This document shows, piece after piece, positions 34,374 through 43,618 of a stretch of DNA of 64,000 bases; the stretch's first letter is position 1, and every line of letters begins with the position of its first letter. The notes beneath the pieces were generated by a model. That model was not told the origin of the DNA and did not search any database. It saw only the letters and a program-made list of their open reading frames with translations. The stretch comes from Sphingobacteriales bacterium (GTDB lineage: Bacteria; Bacteroidota; Bacteroidia; Chitinophagales; JADIYW01): the NCBI GenBank assembly GCA_947460245.1, contig CANHGL010000001.1, positions 124,001 to 188,000 on the forward strand, in the 5' to 3' direction. Both the position numbers and the translations under genes were made by a program.

Positions 34374-36536
34374 ATGCTAAAATTACGAATAAAGTTTACA
34401 CTAACTGCTCTTATTTTTTTGTCTTACGGAATTGCCTTTAGTCAGCTTACATTAGAAGATATTCTCTTAAATAATAAGTATGCTGTTGAACAAGGAGAGG
34501 ATGTTGAATTTTTACATACAGAACCTCTATTCGCAAGACTTACAGATAGTATGCTCAAAAAAAATATTTCATTTTATAACTGCAAAAATGAAAAGGTAAA
34601 AGAAATAATACTCTCTGAGTATACTATAGAGAACGTATTAGAAGACCATGACTGGAGTGGACTACAATTCTCCGCTTCAGATAATATCTTTCTACTTAAT
34701 AAGAATTGTGAAAGAGCCTATCGGCGCTCAGCAGCATGCAATTATTTTATAGGTACTAAAGATAAAAAACTGACTCCATTGACTAAGGATAAGGTCTACT
34801 TTCCGGATATCTCAGAAGACGAACAAAAAATTGCTTACGTTAAAGAACACAACTTGTTTTTAAAAAACCTAAAGAACAACAGAGAAGTACAAATAACACA
34901 AGATGGGAAGTGGAATTATATAATAAATGGGAAAAGCGACTGGGTTTATGAAGAAGAACTCGAGCTAACGAAAGCATTTATATGGAATAAACCAAGTAAC
35001 AAGATTGCATATCTTAAATTTAATGAGGAAGCGGTTAAAGAATACTCGATTCCGTTTTATTATGACATGCAATACCCTAATACATTTACTTACAAATACC
35101 CAAAAGTTGGAGAAAAAAACTCTACCATTACTGCTTGGTATTATGATTTAAAAAGCAAAAAAAATAAGCAAATAGTCATTCCCTATTCCTATGAATATAT
35201 TCCAAGAATCTATTGGAATTCTTCAGGAGAAGAAATGGTACTGATGTTATTAAACAGGCATCAAGATTCATTACAGTTAATAGGCTACAATATAAAAAAC
35301 AAACAATTCAGAGTGCTTTACAAAGAGTACAGCAATACTTATATAGATATACCAAAAGAAATACAATTCTTATCCGATAATTCTTTCCTTCTTAATTCAG
35401 AGCAAAGTGGATTCAATCACCTCTACCATTTTGATTCAAATGGACAGCTGATCAGACAACTCACCACTGGTAATTATGAGATTACCAATACCTATGGTGT
35501 ATGCGAAAAACAGAAACTTATATACTATCAGAGTAATGAAGAAAACGAACTGGAAACAAACATATATAGTCTGAATTATGAGACAGGGGATAAACAAAAA
35601 TTATCCTTGTCACCAGGCACAAATAACGCACAGTTTTCCAATGATTTTTCTTTCTATATGAACACTTATTCCTCTGCCATTACCCCTCCGCAACTAAGCA
35701 TAGTGCACACAGTATCGGGGAACAAAACGCTCTTGGAGGATAATAAAACTGCTAAGGAAGCACTACTGGGTTCCCCCAAGAAAGAATTTTTTAAAGTTTA
35801 TATAAATGACTATTACTTAAATGCATGGATGATAAAGCCTACTGATTTTGATAGCACCAGGCAATACCCACTTCTAGTATATGTTTATGGCGGACCGGGC
35901 AATCAGGCTGTCTTAAACGATTGGTCAAGAAGCAATCAACTTTATTTTAATTACCTGGCTCAGCAGGGTTACATTATTGCGTGCGTTGACAACCGAGGAA
36001 CCGGAGGAAGAGGAGAAGTATTCAAAAAAATGACATTCCTGAATCTAGGTAAATATGAAACGGAAGATCAGATTAATGCTGCTAAATATTTTTCAACGCT
36101 TAAATATATCAATAAGGATAGAATAGGGATTTATGGATCCAGCTATGGTGGATATATGGCTGCACTTTGTTTATTAGAGGGCAATACTGTTTTCAAGGCT
36201 GCTATAGTTGTTGCCCCTGTTACAGACTGGAGTTTGTATGACAATATTTACACCGAAAGATACATGCACACCATTGAAGAAAATCCTAAAGGCTATCAGC
36301 AATTTAATCCACTTTCTTTAGCCGAAAAATTGACAGGGAATCTACTGCTTATTCATGGCACTGCAGATGATAATGTACATTTTCAGCACTCCATCTTTTT
36401 TACAAATGCACTAAACGATGCAAATAAGAACTATGATTTTATCATATATCCGGATGCTAATCATGGCATGGGCAATAAAAAGAACAGGTATGATATGTAC
36501 CTGAAAATGACAGAATTCCTAAAACGCAAGTTATAA
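34374..36536 (+). CDS. S9 family peptidase, dipeptidyl peptidase IV-like
   Basis: This 720-residue exported serine peptidase has a signal peptide (RIKFTLTALIFLSYGIAFSQ). A DPPIV N-terminal beta-propeller comes next (it includes SDWVYEEELELTKAF, with the Glu pair that binds the substrate amino terminus). The C-terminal alpha/beta hydrolase domain contains the catalytic triad: Ser590 in GSSYGG, Asp665/666 in GTADDNV and His697 in NHGMG. It removes N-terminal dipeptides, usually after Pro or Ala, in the periplasm. The length is normal for the family and all active-site elements are intact. It is monocistronic. Confidence 0.93.
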   Translation: MLKLRIKFTLTALIFLSYGIAFSQLTLEDILLNNKYAVEQGEDVEFLHTEPLFARLTDSMLKKNISFYNCKNEKVKEIILSEYTIENVLEDHDWSGLQFSASDNIFLLNKNCERAYRRSAACNYFIGTKDKKLTPLTKDKVYFPDISEDEQKIAYVKEHNLFLKNLKNNREVQITQDGKWNYIINGKSDWVYEEELELTKAFIWNKPSNKIAYLKFNEEAVKEYSIPFYYDMQYPNTFTYKYPKVGEKNSTITAWYYDLKSKKNKQIVIPYSYEYIPRIYWNSSGEEMVLMLLNRHQDSLQLIGYNIKNKQFRVLYKEYSNTYIDIPKEIQFLSDNSFLLNSEQSGFNHLYHFDSNGQLIRQLTTGNYEITNTYGVCEKQKLIYYQSNEENELETNIYSLNYETGDKQKLSLSPGTNNAQFSNDFSFYMNTYSSAITPPQLSIVHTVSGNKTLLEDNKTAKEALLGSPKKEFFKVYINDYYLNAWMIKPTDFDSTRQYPLLVYVYGGPGNQAVLNDWSRSNQLYFNYLAQQGYIIACVDNRGTGGRGEVFKKMTFLNLGKYETEDQINAAKYFSTLKYINKDRIGIYGSSYGGYMAALCLLEGNTVFKAAIVVAPVTDWSLYDNIYTERYMHTIEENPKGYQQFNPLSLAEKLTGNLLLIHGTADDNVHFQHSIFFTNALNDANKNYDFIIYPDANHGMGNKKNRYDMYLKMTEFLKRKL

Positions 36537-36618
36537 ATCCACATATACTGAAATTTAAATCGCATACATTCCTAAACTTTTAAAAGTAAGAATATTCGCA
36601 TAAACGAAATCAATATAT

Positions 36619-36626
36619 TAATTTTG
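36619..36626 (+). promoter_or_regulatory. Predicted -7 promoter box of DUF3078 gene
   Basis: TAATTTTG is an exact TAnnTTTG match, 13 bases before the ATG at 36640. Confidence 0.6.
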
Positions 36627-36639
36627 TGAAAACTAAATT

Positions 36640-37671
36640 ATGAAACGATTAGTTACCTTCTTTATAATACAACTCATTGCCTTTGGATTTTGTCATGCAC
36701 AGGTAGAGAAACAGATAAAAACCGAAGCGGTAAGCAAAGAAGAAAAAAAGAAACTCGAAGACTCTACAGACGGCTGGAAATTTGGAGGCATAGGTGGAGT
36801 TACCTTTAACCAGGCCGGATTCAAGAATTGGGCACCAGGTGGAACAAATTCATTTTCCTTCCTATTTAATGCACGCTTATTTGCTGACTATAAAAAGAAA
36901 AATCACCTCTTACAAATGTGGGGAGCAGCAGAATATGGCATCCAGTTCACAAAAGGTGATCAATATAAAGTTAGAAAGAATGCAGACCGATGGGAAATAT
37001 TCGCAAAATATGGTTATCGAATCTATAAGCCACTTTACTTTGCTGTTTACTCAGATATACGTTCACAATTCTCAAAATCATACAACTATACAAATACCGC
37101 TAAATATCTAATTTCACAATTTGCTTCCCCGCTAATCTTTGAAGCCGCAATAGGTTTAGATTATACTCCCAATAAATATTTTTCATTATTTACTTCCCCA
37201 CTGGCAGCCAAAGTAACTTATGTTGCCAATAATACAGTCGCAGAAGAGAACACATATGGTAACGTGTATCCATCAAAAATCAAGAAAGAATTTGGAGCAG
37301 TACTTATTGCCACTTACAAACAAGACTTCTGGAAGCAAAATATCAGTATAAGTTCTGTTTTTAAGGCTTACAAAAACTACCTACGCGCTAATGCTGATCC
37401 GTTTGACGGCACACTAACTCGTGAAAGTAAAAGCCACTATAGAAGCAATATTGATATCGACTGGCAGACCACGATAGGACTTAAGGTAAATAAATTCTTA
37501 TCGGCCAGTGTATTCATGCACATGATATGGGACAATGACATTACTTTTCCTATTGAAGGAACTACCTCACTTAAGACCTCCAAATTACAATTCCGTGATA
37601 TTATAGGCGTTGGATTAGCCTACCAGACGAATTGGTATAAATCTAAAGGGCAAAAGGCAAAATCGCTGTAA
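36640..37671 (+). CDS. DUF3078 domain-containing protein
   Basis: This is a 343-residue secreted protein with a signal peptide (VTFFIIQLIAFGFCHAQ). The DUF3078 hallmark follows a charged linker: WKFGGIGGVTFNQAGFKNWAPGG, with the NWA-GG turn. The rest has alternating barrel-like strands and ends in an aromatic strand (IIGVGLAYQTNWY). It is most likely an outer-membrane barrel; the function is unknown. It is monocistronic, with its own promoter box and a strong terminator. Confidence 0.88.
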   Translation: MKRLVTFFIIQLIAFGFCHAQVEKQIKTEAVSKEEKKKLEDSTDGWKFGGIGGVTFNQAGFKNWAPGGTNSFSFLFNARLFADYKKKNHLLQMWGAAEYGIQFTKGDQYKVRKNADRWEIFAKYGYRIYKPLYFAVYSDIRSQFSKSYNYTNTAKYLISQFASPLIFEAAIGLDYTPNKYFSLFTSPLAAKVTYVANNTVAEENTYGNVYPSKIKKEFGAVLIATYKQDFWKQNISISSVFKAYKNYLRANADPFDGTLTRESKSHYRSNIDIDWQTTIGLKVNKFLSASVFMHMIWDNDITFPIEGTTSLKTSKLQFRDIIGVGLAYQTNWYKSKGQKAKSL

Positions 37672-37683
37672 TAATATATTCAT

Positions 37684-37723
37684 AATAGAAAGCCACGATA
37701 CACTTCGTGGCTTTCTATTTTTT
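37684..37723 (+). terminator. Terminator after DUF3078 gene
   Basis: AATAGAAAGCCACGA (37684-37698) pairs perfectly with TCGTGGCTTTCTATT (37705-37719) around a 6-base loop. A T run follows. Confidence 0.92.
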
Positions 37724-37810
37724 GCAGATAAATGCCCTTAAATAAAGCTAAATAGAGATACGCGTAACTTTTTTTAACATAATAGAAAAATACACTGCGT
37801 GTAATGATTC

Positions 37811-37818
37811 TATTTTTG
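37811..37818 (+). promoter_or_regulatory. Predicted -7 promoter box of the moxR-bat operon
   Basis: TATTTTTG is an exact TAnnTTTG match, 47 bases before the moxR ATG at 37866. It is the only exact box I noticed ahead of the whole gene run down to batE. Confidence 0.55.
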
Positions 37819-37865
37819 CAATCTACTCCAATTGCAGGAGTACAAAATCAATAAAAAATACAGCT

Positions 37866-38858
37866 ATGGAATCTTTCGACATTAAAGCACTTAACGAAAA
37901 AATTCAACAGGACAGTGCGTTCCTGGAAGTATTAAATCTGGAAATCGGAAAATCTATTGTCGGTCAGAAATACATGATAGAACGACTGATGATTGCCTTA
38001 CTGTCTCAGGGACATATCTTGCTGGAAGGGGTGCCCGGATTAGCTAAAACTTTAGCGATAAAATCTCTGTCCGATGCCATAGATACCAAATTCAGCAGAA
38101 TCCAATTTACTCCAGACTTACTGCCTGCTGATATTCTAGGTACTATGATCTTTAACCAGGCAAAAGGCAACTTTGAGGTAAAGAAAGGCCCCATATTCTC
38201 TAACTTTCTCTTAGCAGATGAAATTAACCGGGCACCGGCGAAAGTTCAAAGTGCATTATTGCAAGCCATGCAAGAAAGAAATGTGACTTTAGGTGACACC
38301 ACCTATAAACTAGAAGAGCCTTTTCTCGTAATGGCCACACAAAATCCTATAGAGCAAGAGGGAACTTATAATTTGCCGGAGGCTCAGGTGGACCGATTCA
38401 TGTTGAAGGTAAAAATCTCCTACCCTGAATTTGAAGAAGAGAGACAGATTATGCGACAGAATGTAGCAGGCCTAAACCCCTCTGTTAGACCAATTATTTC
38501 TGCACAAACTATCTTACAGGCACGCGATACTGTTAGACAAGTATACATGGATGAAAAGATAGAAAAATATATCCTCGATATAATATTCTCGACCAGAGAT
38601 CCCGAGAAGTATAAAATTGACACCTTGAAACACCTGATTAGTTATGGCGGTTCTCCAAGAGCAAGTATAAGCCTTGCCATGGCAAGTAAATCCTATGCCT
38701 TTATAAAACGAAGAGGATACGTAATTCCTGAAGATGTAAGAGCTGTAGCACATGATGTATTGCGACACAGAATCGGGATAACTTATGAGGCGGAGGCAGA
38801 AAATATTACACAGGAAGAAATCATACACACCATCTTAAATAGAGTTGAAGTTCCTTAA
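37866..38858 (+). CDS. MoxR-family AAA+ ATPase
   Basis: This is a 330-residue AAA+ ATPase. Walker A is GVPGLAKT at residues 55-62, Walker B is in FLLADEINRAP at about 115-124, and ATQNPIEQEGTYNLPEAQVDRF holds sensor 1 and the MoxR signature. Such ATPases work with vWA proteins as chaperones or metal-insertion machines. Here it heads the Bat cluster: a DUF58 protein, an unnamed membrane protein and batA-batE follow. Its partners are therefore most likely the MIDAS-bearing BatA and BatB proteins, by established context. Confidence 0.93.
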   Translation: MESFDIKALNEKIQQDSAFLEVLNLEIGKSIVGQKYMIERLMIALLSQGHILLEGVPGLAKTLAIKSLSDAIDTKFSRIQFTPDLLPADILGTMIFNQAKGNFEVKKGPIFSNFLLADEINRAPAKVQSALLQAMQERNVTLGDTTYKLEEPFLVMATQNPIEQEGTYNLPEAQVDRFMLKVKISYPEFEEERQIMRQNVAGLNPSVRPIISAQTILQARDTVRQVYMDEKIEKYILDIIFSTRDPEKYKIDTLKHLISYGGSPRASISLAMASKSYAFIKRRGYVIPEDVRAVAHDVLRHRIGITYEAEAENITQEEIIHTILNRVEVP

Positions 38859-38914
38859 TAAATGTATCCTAGGCTAATCCAATTAGCACACTGTTGAATT
38901 GAAAAAACATTTAC

Positions 38915-39781
38915 ATGGAAGTTAACGAACTATTAAAGAAAGTAAGAAAGATTGAAATCAAGACGAAAGGCTTGACCAATCATATATTCTCCGGAGAATA
39001 CCACTCTGCTTTCAAAGGCCGTGGTATGTCATTTTCAGAAGTACGAGAATACCAATACGGAGATGATATCCGAAATATAGACTGGAATGTTACTGCACGA
39101 TTTCAGAATCCATTTGTAAAAATATTTGAAGAAGAGAGGGAGCTCACTGTTATGCTTTTAATTGATGTGAGCAAATCTTCTTTTATTGGAACACAAAATC
39201 AACTGAAGAATGAAATTATATCGGAGATAGCCGGTGTGATTGCCTTCTCAGCCATCCAAAATAATGACAAAGTAGGCGTTTTATTTTTTAGCGATACTAT
39301 AGAAATGTTCATCCCTCCCAAAAAGGGAAGAACACATATTCTCAGAATCATTCGGGAAATCCTCAACTTTCAACCAAAGAGCAACAAGACTGCTATCTCA
39401 TTTGCATTGGAAAGCTTTAATAATATGGTGAAACGGAAGAGTATTGCCTTTGTTCTATCAGACTTTATAGATGAGCACTATTCTGATGAGCTTCGCCACA
39501 TCTCCAAAAAACACGATGTAATAGGCGTGAAGGTGTATGATCCGCTGGATATGGAGTTACCTAAGATAGGACTCTTACAAATACAAGATGTAGAAACCGG
39601 CGAAAAAAAATGGATTGATACCAATGATAAAAATACGCAACAGACCTACAGTGCGCGTGCGCAATTTTATGATAAAAACTTTGACAATAGTTTTCTTAAA
39701 GCAGGAGCAGACAGACTCAAAATAAAAACAGAGCAACCTTATGTTCACATATTGATGAATTTCTTCAAAAAGAGAGCATAG
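38915..39781 (+). CDS. DUF58 domain-containing protein (vWA-like)
   Basis: This is a 288-residue soluble protein. The DUF58 signature RGMSFSEVREYQYGDDIRNIDW lies at about residues 32-53. A degenerate vWA/MIDAS-like strand (LLIDVSKSSF) comes near residue 85 and PPKKGRTHILRIIREIL later. DUF58 proteins are regular neighbours and presumed partners of MoxR ATPases. The gene starts 56 bases after moxR and 31 bases before the next gene. No membrane segment is visible, so it should act on the cytoplasmic side. Confidence 0.92.
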   Translation: MEVNELLKKVRKIEIKTKGLTNHIFSGEYHSAFKGRGMSFSEVREYQYGDDIRNIDWNVTARFQNPFVKIFEEERELTVMLLIDVSKSSFIGTQNQLKNEIISEIAGVIAFSAIQNNDKVGVLFFSDTIEMFIPPKKGRTHILRIIREILNFQPKSNKTAISFALESFNNMVKRKSIAFVLSDFIDEHYSDELRHISKKHDVIGVKVYDPLDMELPKIGLLQIQDVETGEKKWIDTNDKNTQQTYSARAQFYDKNFDNSFLKAGADRLKIKTEQPYVHILMNFFKKRA

Positions 39782-39812
39782 TTAAATTCTAATAAACCCG
39801 AAGGAACAAATA

Positions 39813-40790
39813 ATGATTCTCAGATTCAAACATAGCTTAAAAAACGCCAAGATGTCCTTAGCAAGAGGAATACTATGTCTTTTTTTGCTTCTTTCCTTCT
39901 ATTGCTCTGAAGCACAAACAGCTACCGCATCTACTAAACAGAAAGAATATACTGTTGGTGACTGGATACCTATTGATTTATTTGTATCGTCCGCAACCAA
40001 TAATAAAGTAGTATTCCCCAACCTGAATGACTCTATCTCTCCTTCTATAGAAATTGCCAATTATACCTCTATTGACACTATAAAGAAAAGTGGTCAGTAT
40101 GAATATCACCAACTAATAAATCTTATAGTATTTGATACAGGACAAATAATGCTCCCTCAATTCCAGTTTTTGGTAAATAACAGCGGCCAACAAGATACCA
40201 TCATATCTGAAGCCATACTTATCCATGTTGCAGGAATGAAAATTGACACTACAAAAGATATCAAACCAATTAAAGAACCATTAAAAATACCTTATACCTT
40301 CCAGGAAATTCTCCCTTATCTCCTAGGAGCTATTATCCTGCTCTTGTTAGGTGTATTAATTTTCTGGTACTTGTCTAACCACAGAAAAAAACAAACGCCT
40401 ATTGATGAAAAGTATCTACTACCTCCACATGTTTGGGCTATTAAAGAGCTGGATAAACTTATGGAGGAAAAGTTGTGGCAACGAGGGGAAGTAAAGAGTT
40501 ATTACTCCAAGCTAACTGATATTGCAAGAACTTATATAGAGCTAAGATATAAGATTCCCACAATGGAGAAGACAACAGACGAGCTTATGGACTCACTCCA
40601 CAGGGGAATTATCAAGCAAGTATTTAAAAAAGATTTAAATGATCTGCTTGTAACCAGCGACTTTGTAAAATTTGCTAAGGCTCAACCCGATTTTATAGAG
40701 AATGAAGAGGCAGTCAAAGTAGTAAAAGACTTTATTGACAAAACAAAACAAATAGAGGAAGAACCAACAACTACAAAAGAAAAAAAATAG
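39813..40790 (+). CDS. Bat-operon membrane protein of unknown function
   Basis: This is a 325-residue protein. A signal peptide ends near SEAQ (residue 35). Residues about 40-160 form a periplasmic, strand-rich domain that looks like the Ig-like domains of BatD. One membrane helix lies at about 168-187, followed by a cytoplasmic helical domain of about 130 residues. It has no recognised name; in other Bacteroidota an unnamed ORF occupies the same slot. Its stop overlaps the GTG of batA by one base (TAGTG), which points to translational coupling. A second in-frame ATG at residue 14 is an alternative start. Confidence 0.7.
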   Translation: MILRFKHSLKNAKMSLARGILCLFLLLSFYCSEAQTATASTKQKEYTVGDWIPIDLFVSSATNNKVVFPNLNDSISPSIEIANYTSIDTIKKSGQYEYHQLINLIVFDTGQIMLPQFQFLVNNSGQQDTIISEAILIHVAGMKIDTTKDIKPIKEPLKIPYTFQEILPYLLGAIILLLLGVLIFWYLSNHRKKQTPIDEKYLLPPHVWAIKELDKLMEEKLWQRGEVKSYYSKLTDIARTYIELRYKIPTMEKTTDELMDSLHRGIIKQVFKKDLNDLLVTSDFVKFAKAQPDFIENEEAVKVVKDFIDKTKQIEEEPTTTKEKK

Positions 40791-41800
40791 TGCAAAATCT
40801 ATTTCCATATACGTTTGTCTGTCCTGAGTACTTCTGGCTCCTCCTGTTTGTACCCATACTAATACTCTGGTGGTATTACAAACGTAATACTTACTTTCCC
40901 ACTTTTAGTATTCCTCAACATGGTGGTGTGCTCATTCAAAGTGATTCTTTAAAAGTAAAACTCCTAAAGCTACTTCCTCTGTTAAAAACACTTGCCTTTA
41001 TCTGTATCGTATTTGGATTAGCCAGACCACAAAGCGCACTCTCTGAAAAAGAAATCTCTACAGAAGGTATCGATATCGTACTGTCCTTGGATATTTCAGG
41101 ATCTATGTTAGCAAAAGACTTTGAACCTGACCGACTCGAGGCCGCTAAAAAGGTTGCCATACAGTTCATCAAAGGCAGGCCAAACGATAGAGTAGGCCTG
41201 GTTATTTTTTCTGGCGAAAGTTTTACCCAATGCCCTATTACCATTGATCATGCTGTTTTATTGAATCTATTTAAAGACATACACAGCGGGATGGTAGAAG
41301 ACGGCACAGCGATTGGAATGGGACTCGCAACAGCAGTAGCAAGACTCAAAGAGAGTAAGTCAAAAACCAAAGTAATTATCTTAATGACAGATGGCGTGAA
41401 TAATATGGGTTATATCGATCCGTACACCTCTATCCAAATTGCCAAAGCATTTGGTGTCCGAGTGTATACGATAGGAATTGGAAAGAATGGGAATGCGCCA
41501 TACCCGGTTAAGGATCAGAATGGAAATATATTTTACCAAAGCTTCCCTGTTCAAATTGATGAGCCTTTACTCAGAAAGATAGCACAGGAAACAGGAGGGA
41601 ATTACTTCAGAGCCACTAACAATACTTCCCTGAAGAAAATTTACGAAAACATAGATACACTAGAAAAATCAAAAATTAAGATTAGTAATTACCACAGGAA
41701 AAGTGAACACTATCATCTTTTTATATTGTTGGCGTTTATCTTTCTATTAACAGATTTCATTCTTAGCAGAACATACTTAAAAACAATACTGGTACAATGA
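40790..41800 (+). CDS. batA: BatA, vWA domain membrane protein
   Basis: This is a 336-residue protein with two N-terminal membrane helices (about residues 13-29 and 60-77), a periplasm- or cytoplasm-exposed vWA domain with an intact MIDAS (DISGS at 101-105, MTDGVNN later) and a C-terminal helix near 310-328. BatA proteins are linked to aerotolerance and stress survival in Bacteroides and Leptospira studies. The start is GTG at 40790, overlapping the previous stop. It overlaps batB by four bases (ATGA). Confidence 0.9.
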   Translation: MQNLFPYTFVCPEYFWLLLFVPILILWWYYKRNTYFPTFSIPQHGGVLIQSDSLKVKLLKLLPLLKTLAFICIVFGLARPQSALSEKEISTEGIDIVLSLDISGSMLAKDFEPDRLEAAKKVAIQFIKGRPNDRVGLVIFSGESFTQCPITIDHAVLLNLFKDIHSGMVEDGTAIGMGLATAVARLKESKSKTKVIILMTDGVNNMGYIDPYTSIQIAKAFGVRVYTIGIGKNGNAPYPVKDQNGNIFYQSFPVQIDEPLLRKIAQETGGNYFRATNNTSLKKIYENIDTLEKSKIKISNYHRKSEHYHLFILLAFIFLLTDFILSRTYLKTILVQ

Positions 41801-42822
41801 TCCAATTTGAACATAAGGAATTTTTATTGCTACTACTCGCTATGCCTGCAGTATCAATACTGCACTTCTATGTTCTTAGGAAAACCCGAAAGCAATTAGA
41901 AAAAATAGGGAATATTGAACTGATTAGACGGCTGATGCCCGAACGCAATGAGAAGAAACCATTATTCAAACTCATTTTTTTCAATATTGTTATAGCCCTG
42001 CTGGCAATTGCATTAGCGCAACCGCAAATGGGTACGAGAATGGAGAAAATAGAACGGAAAGGAATCGATGTAATGATTGCGCTGGATGTATCTAAGAGCA
42101 TGCTATCGCAGGATGTTGCACCATCCAGGCTGGAAAAATCAAAACTACTCCTACAGACACTACTTAAAAAACTAGATGGCGACAGAGTTGGCCTAGTAGT
42201 ATTCGCAGGCAATGCATACCTACAAATGCCACTAACAGTAGATTACTCCTCCTTATTAATGTATTTGCGATCAATTAATCCAGGCGTAATGCCTACTCAG
42301 GGCACTGATATTACCCAGGCACTGGAACAGAGTAATAATGCCTTTAAATCAACAGACAAAAAATATAAGGCTATTGTAATCATTACGGATGGAGAAGATC
42401 ACGAGGAAAATGCGATAAATAAGGCGGAAGATATTGCCGGAGATGGAACAAGGATATTTACTATAGGTGTTGGCACTCCCAATGGAGGAACTATACCCGA
42501 ATATGATGAAAAAGGAACTAAAAATGGAGAAAAGATTGGTGAGAATGGACAGGCTATCATCTCAAAAATGAATGCAAATATGTTACAGGCGCTTGCAAAA
42601 GGAGGTAATGGCAATTATTACTATCTTGACAATAGCAAGCAGGTAGCTGATTTTTTGTCTAAGGATATTGCCAAGATGGAAACTAAAACCATTAACGACA
42701 AGGTATTTACCGACTTCATTGAGCAATACCAATATTTTCTAGGATTAGCATTACTAGTCTTGGTAATAGATTTCTTTATCACTTTTAGAAAAAGAATTAT
42801 AGATCTAAAAAATGAAGAATAA
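41797..42822 (+). CDS. batB: BatB, vWA domain membrane protein
   Basis: This 341-residue paralogue of BatA has the same layout: helices at about residues 7-26 and 57-74, a MIDAS motif DVSKS at 97-101, ITDGEDHEENA later, and a C-terminal helix (FLGLALLVLVIDFFITF). The domain is more glycine-rich near the end than BatA (GGNGNYYYLDNS). BatA and BatB probably assemble with MoxR. The gene is coupled to batA by ATGA and overlaps batC by 11 bases. Confidence 0.9.
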   Translation: MIQFEHKEFLLLLLAMPAVSILHFYVLRKTRKQLEKIGNIELIRRLMPERNEKKPLFKLIFFNIVIALLAIALAQPQMGTRMEKIERKGIDVMIALDVSKSMLSQDVAPSRLEKSKLLLQTLLKKLDGDRVGLVVFAGNAYLQMPLTVDYSSLLMYLRSINPGVMPTQGTDITQALEQSNNAFKSTDKKYKAIVIITDGEDHEENAINKAEDIAGDGTRIFTIGVGTPNGGTIPEYDEKGTKNGEKIGENGQAIISKMNANMLQALAKGGNGNYYYLDNSKQVADFLSKDIAKMETKTINDKVFTDFIEQYQYFLGLALLVLVIDFFITFRKRIIDLKNEE

Positions 42823-43618
42823 CTTAACAGCTAATATTAGCGGGATGAAAAAGCAGAAGAAAACAATACTACTTATATCTGTTTTTAAATCTATCTTAAA
42901 GATTGTTATACTAGTTTGGATAGTGCTAAATACTAATACATCTTCTGCTCAAACCACTAATAAACTTCTAAGAGAGGGGAACAGTTTTTATAAAAATGAT
43001 AAGTATAACAATGCAACTGAAAGCTACAGTAAGGCGCTTCAGAAAGCGCCTAAGGATGTAAGGGCAAATTTCAATCAGGGAGATGCACTCTTTAAGTTAA
43101 ATCAATTAGAAAAAGCGCAAGAACAATATAGAGCCGCAGCCAAACTCACAAAAAATACTGACATACAAGCGGAAGCATATTATAATATCGGCAATAGCTT
43201 TTATAAGCAAGAAAAATATGAAGAGAGCGTAAAAGCTTATAAGACATCTTTAAAGTTGAATCCAAAAGACAAGGAAGCAAAGTATAACCTATTGATGGCG
43301 CTGGCTAAGCTCAAAAAAAATGGAGGCGGAGGCAAAGACAAGCAAAAAAATAAAGATCAGAAAGAGAATAAGGAAAACAAAAAGGAAAATAAGGATCAAC
43401 AACAAAACAAGCCTTCTGAACAGAATGGCAACAATAAACCACAAGAGCAGCAGGGAAAGCAAAACCCACAACAGGCTAAAGAGCAGCAAGCCCAAATGAG
43501 CAATGAAGAAGCACAGAGATTACTGGAAGCAATAGGTAGCGAAGAGAATAAAGTACAGCAAAAATTAACCAAAGAGAAAGGTAATCCTAAAAATATAAAA
43601 GTACAAAAGGACTGGTAA
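42812..43618 (+). CDS. batC: BatC, TPR protein
   Basis: This 268-residue protein starts with a basic segment and a hydrophobic signal or anchor (ILKIVILVWIVLNTNTSSAQ). TPR units follow over about residues 52-165 (REGNSFYKNDKYNNATESY, then YNIGNSFYKQEKYEESVKAY). A Lys/Asn/Gln/Glu-rich low-complexity stretch of about 65 residues then leads to a short helical end. A second ATG at residue 12 could be the real start. Its stop overlaps the batD start (TAATG). Confidence 0.85.
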   Translation: MKNNLTANISGMKKQKKTILLISVFKSILKIVILVWIVLNTNTSSAQTTNKLLREGNSFYKNDKYNNATESYSKALQKAPKDVRANFNQGDALFKLNQLEKAQEQYRAAAKLTKNTDIQAEAYYNIGNSFYKQEKYEESVKAYKTSLKLNPKDKEAKYNLLMALAKLKKNGGGGKDKQKNKDQKENKENKKENKDQQQNKPSEQNGNNKPQEQQGKQNPQQAKEQQAQMSNEEAQRLLEAIGSEENKVQQKLTKEKGNPKNIKVQKDW

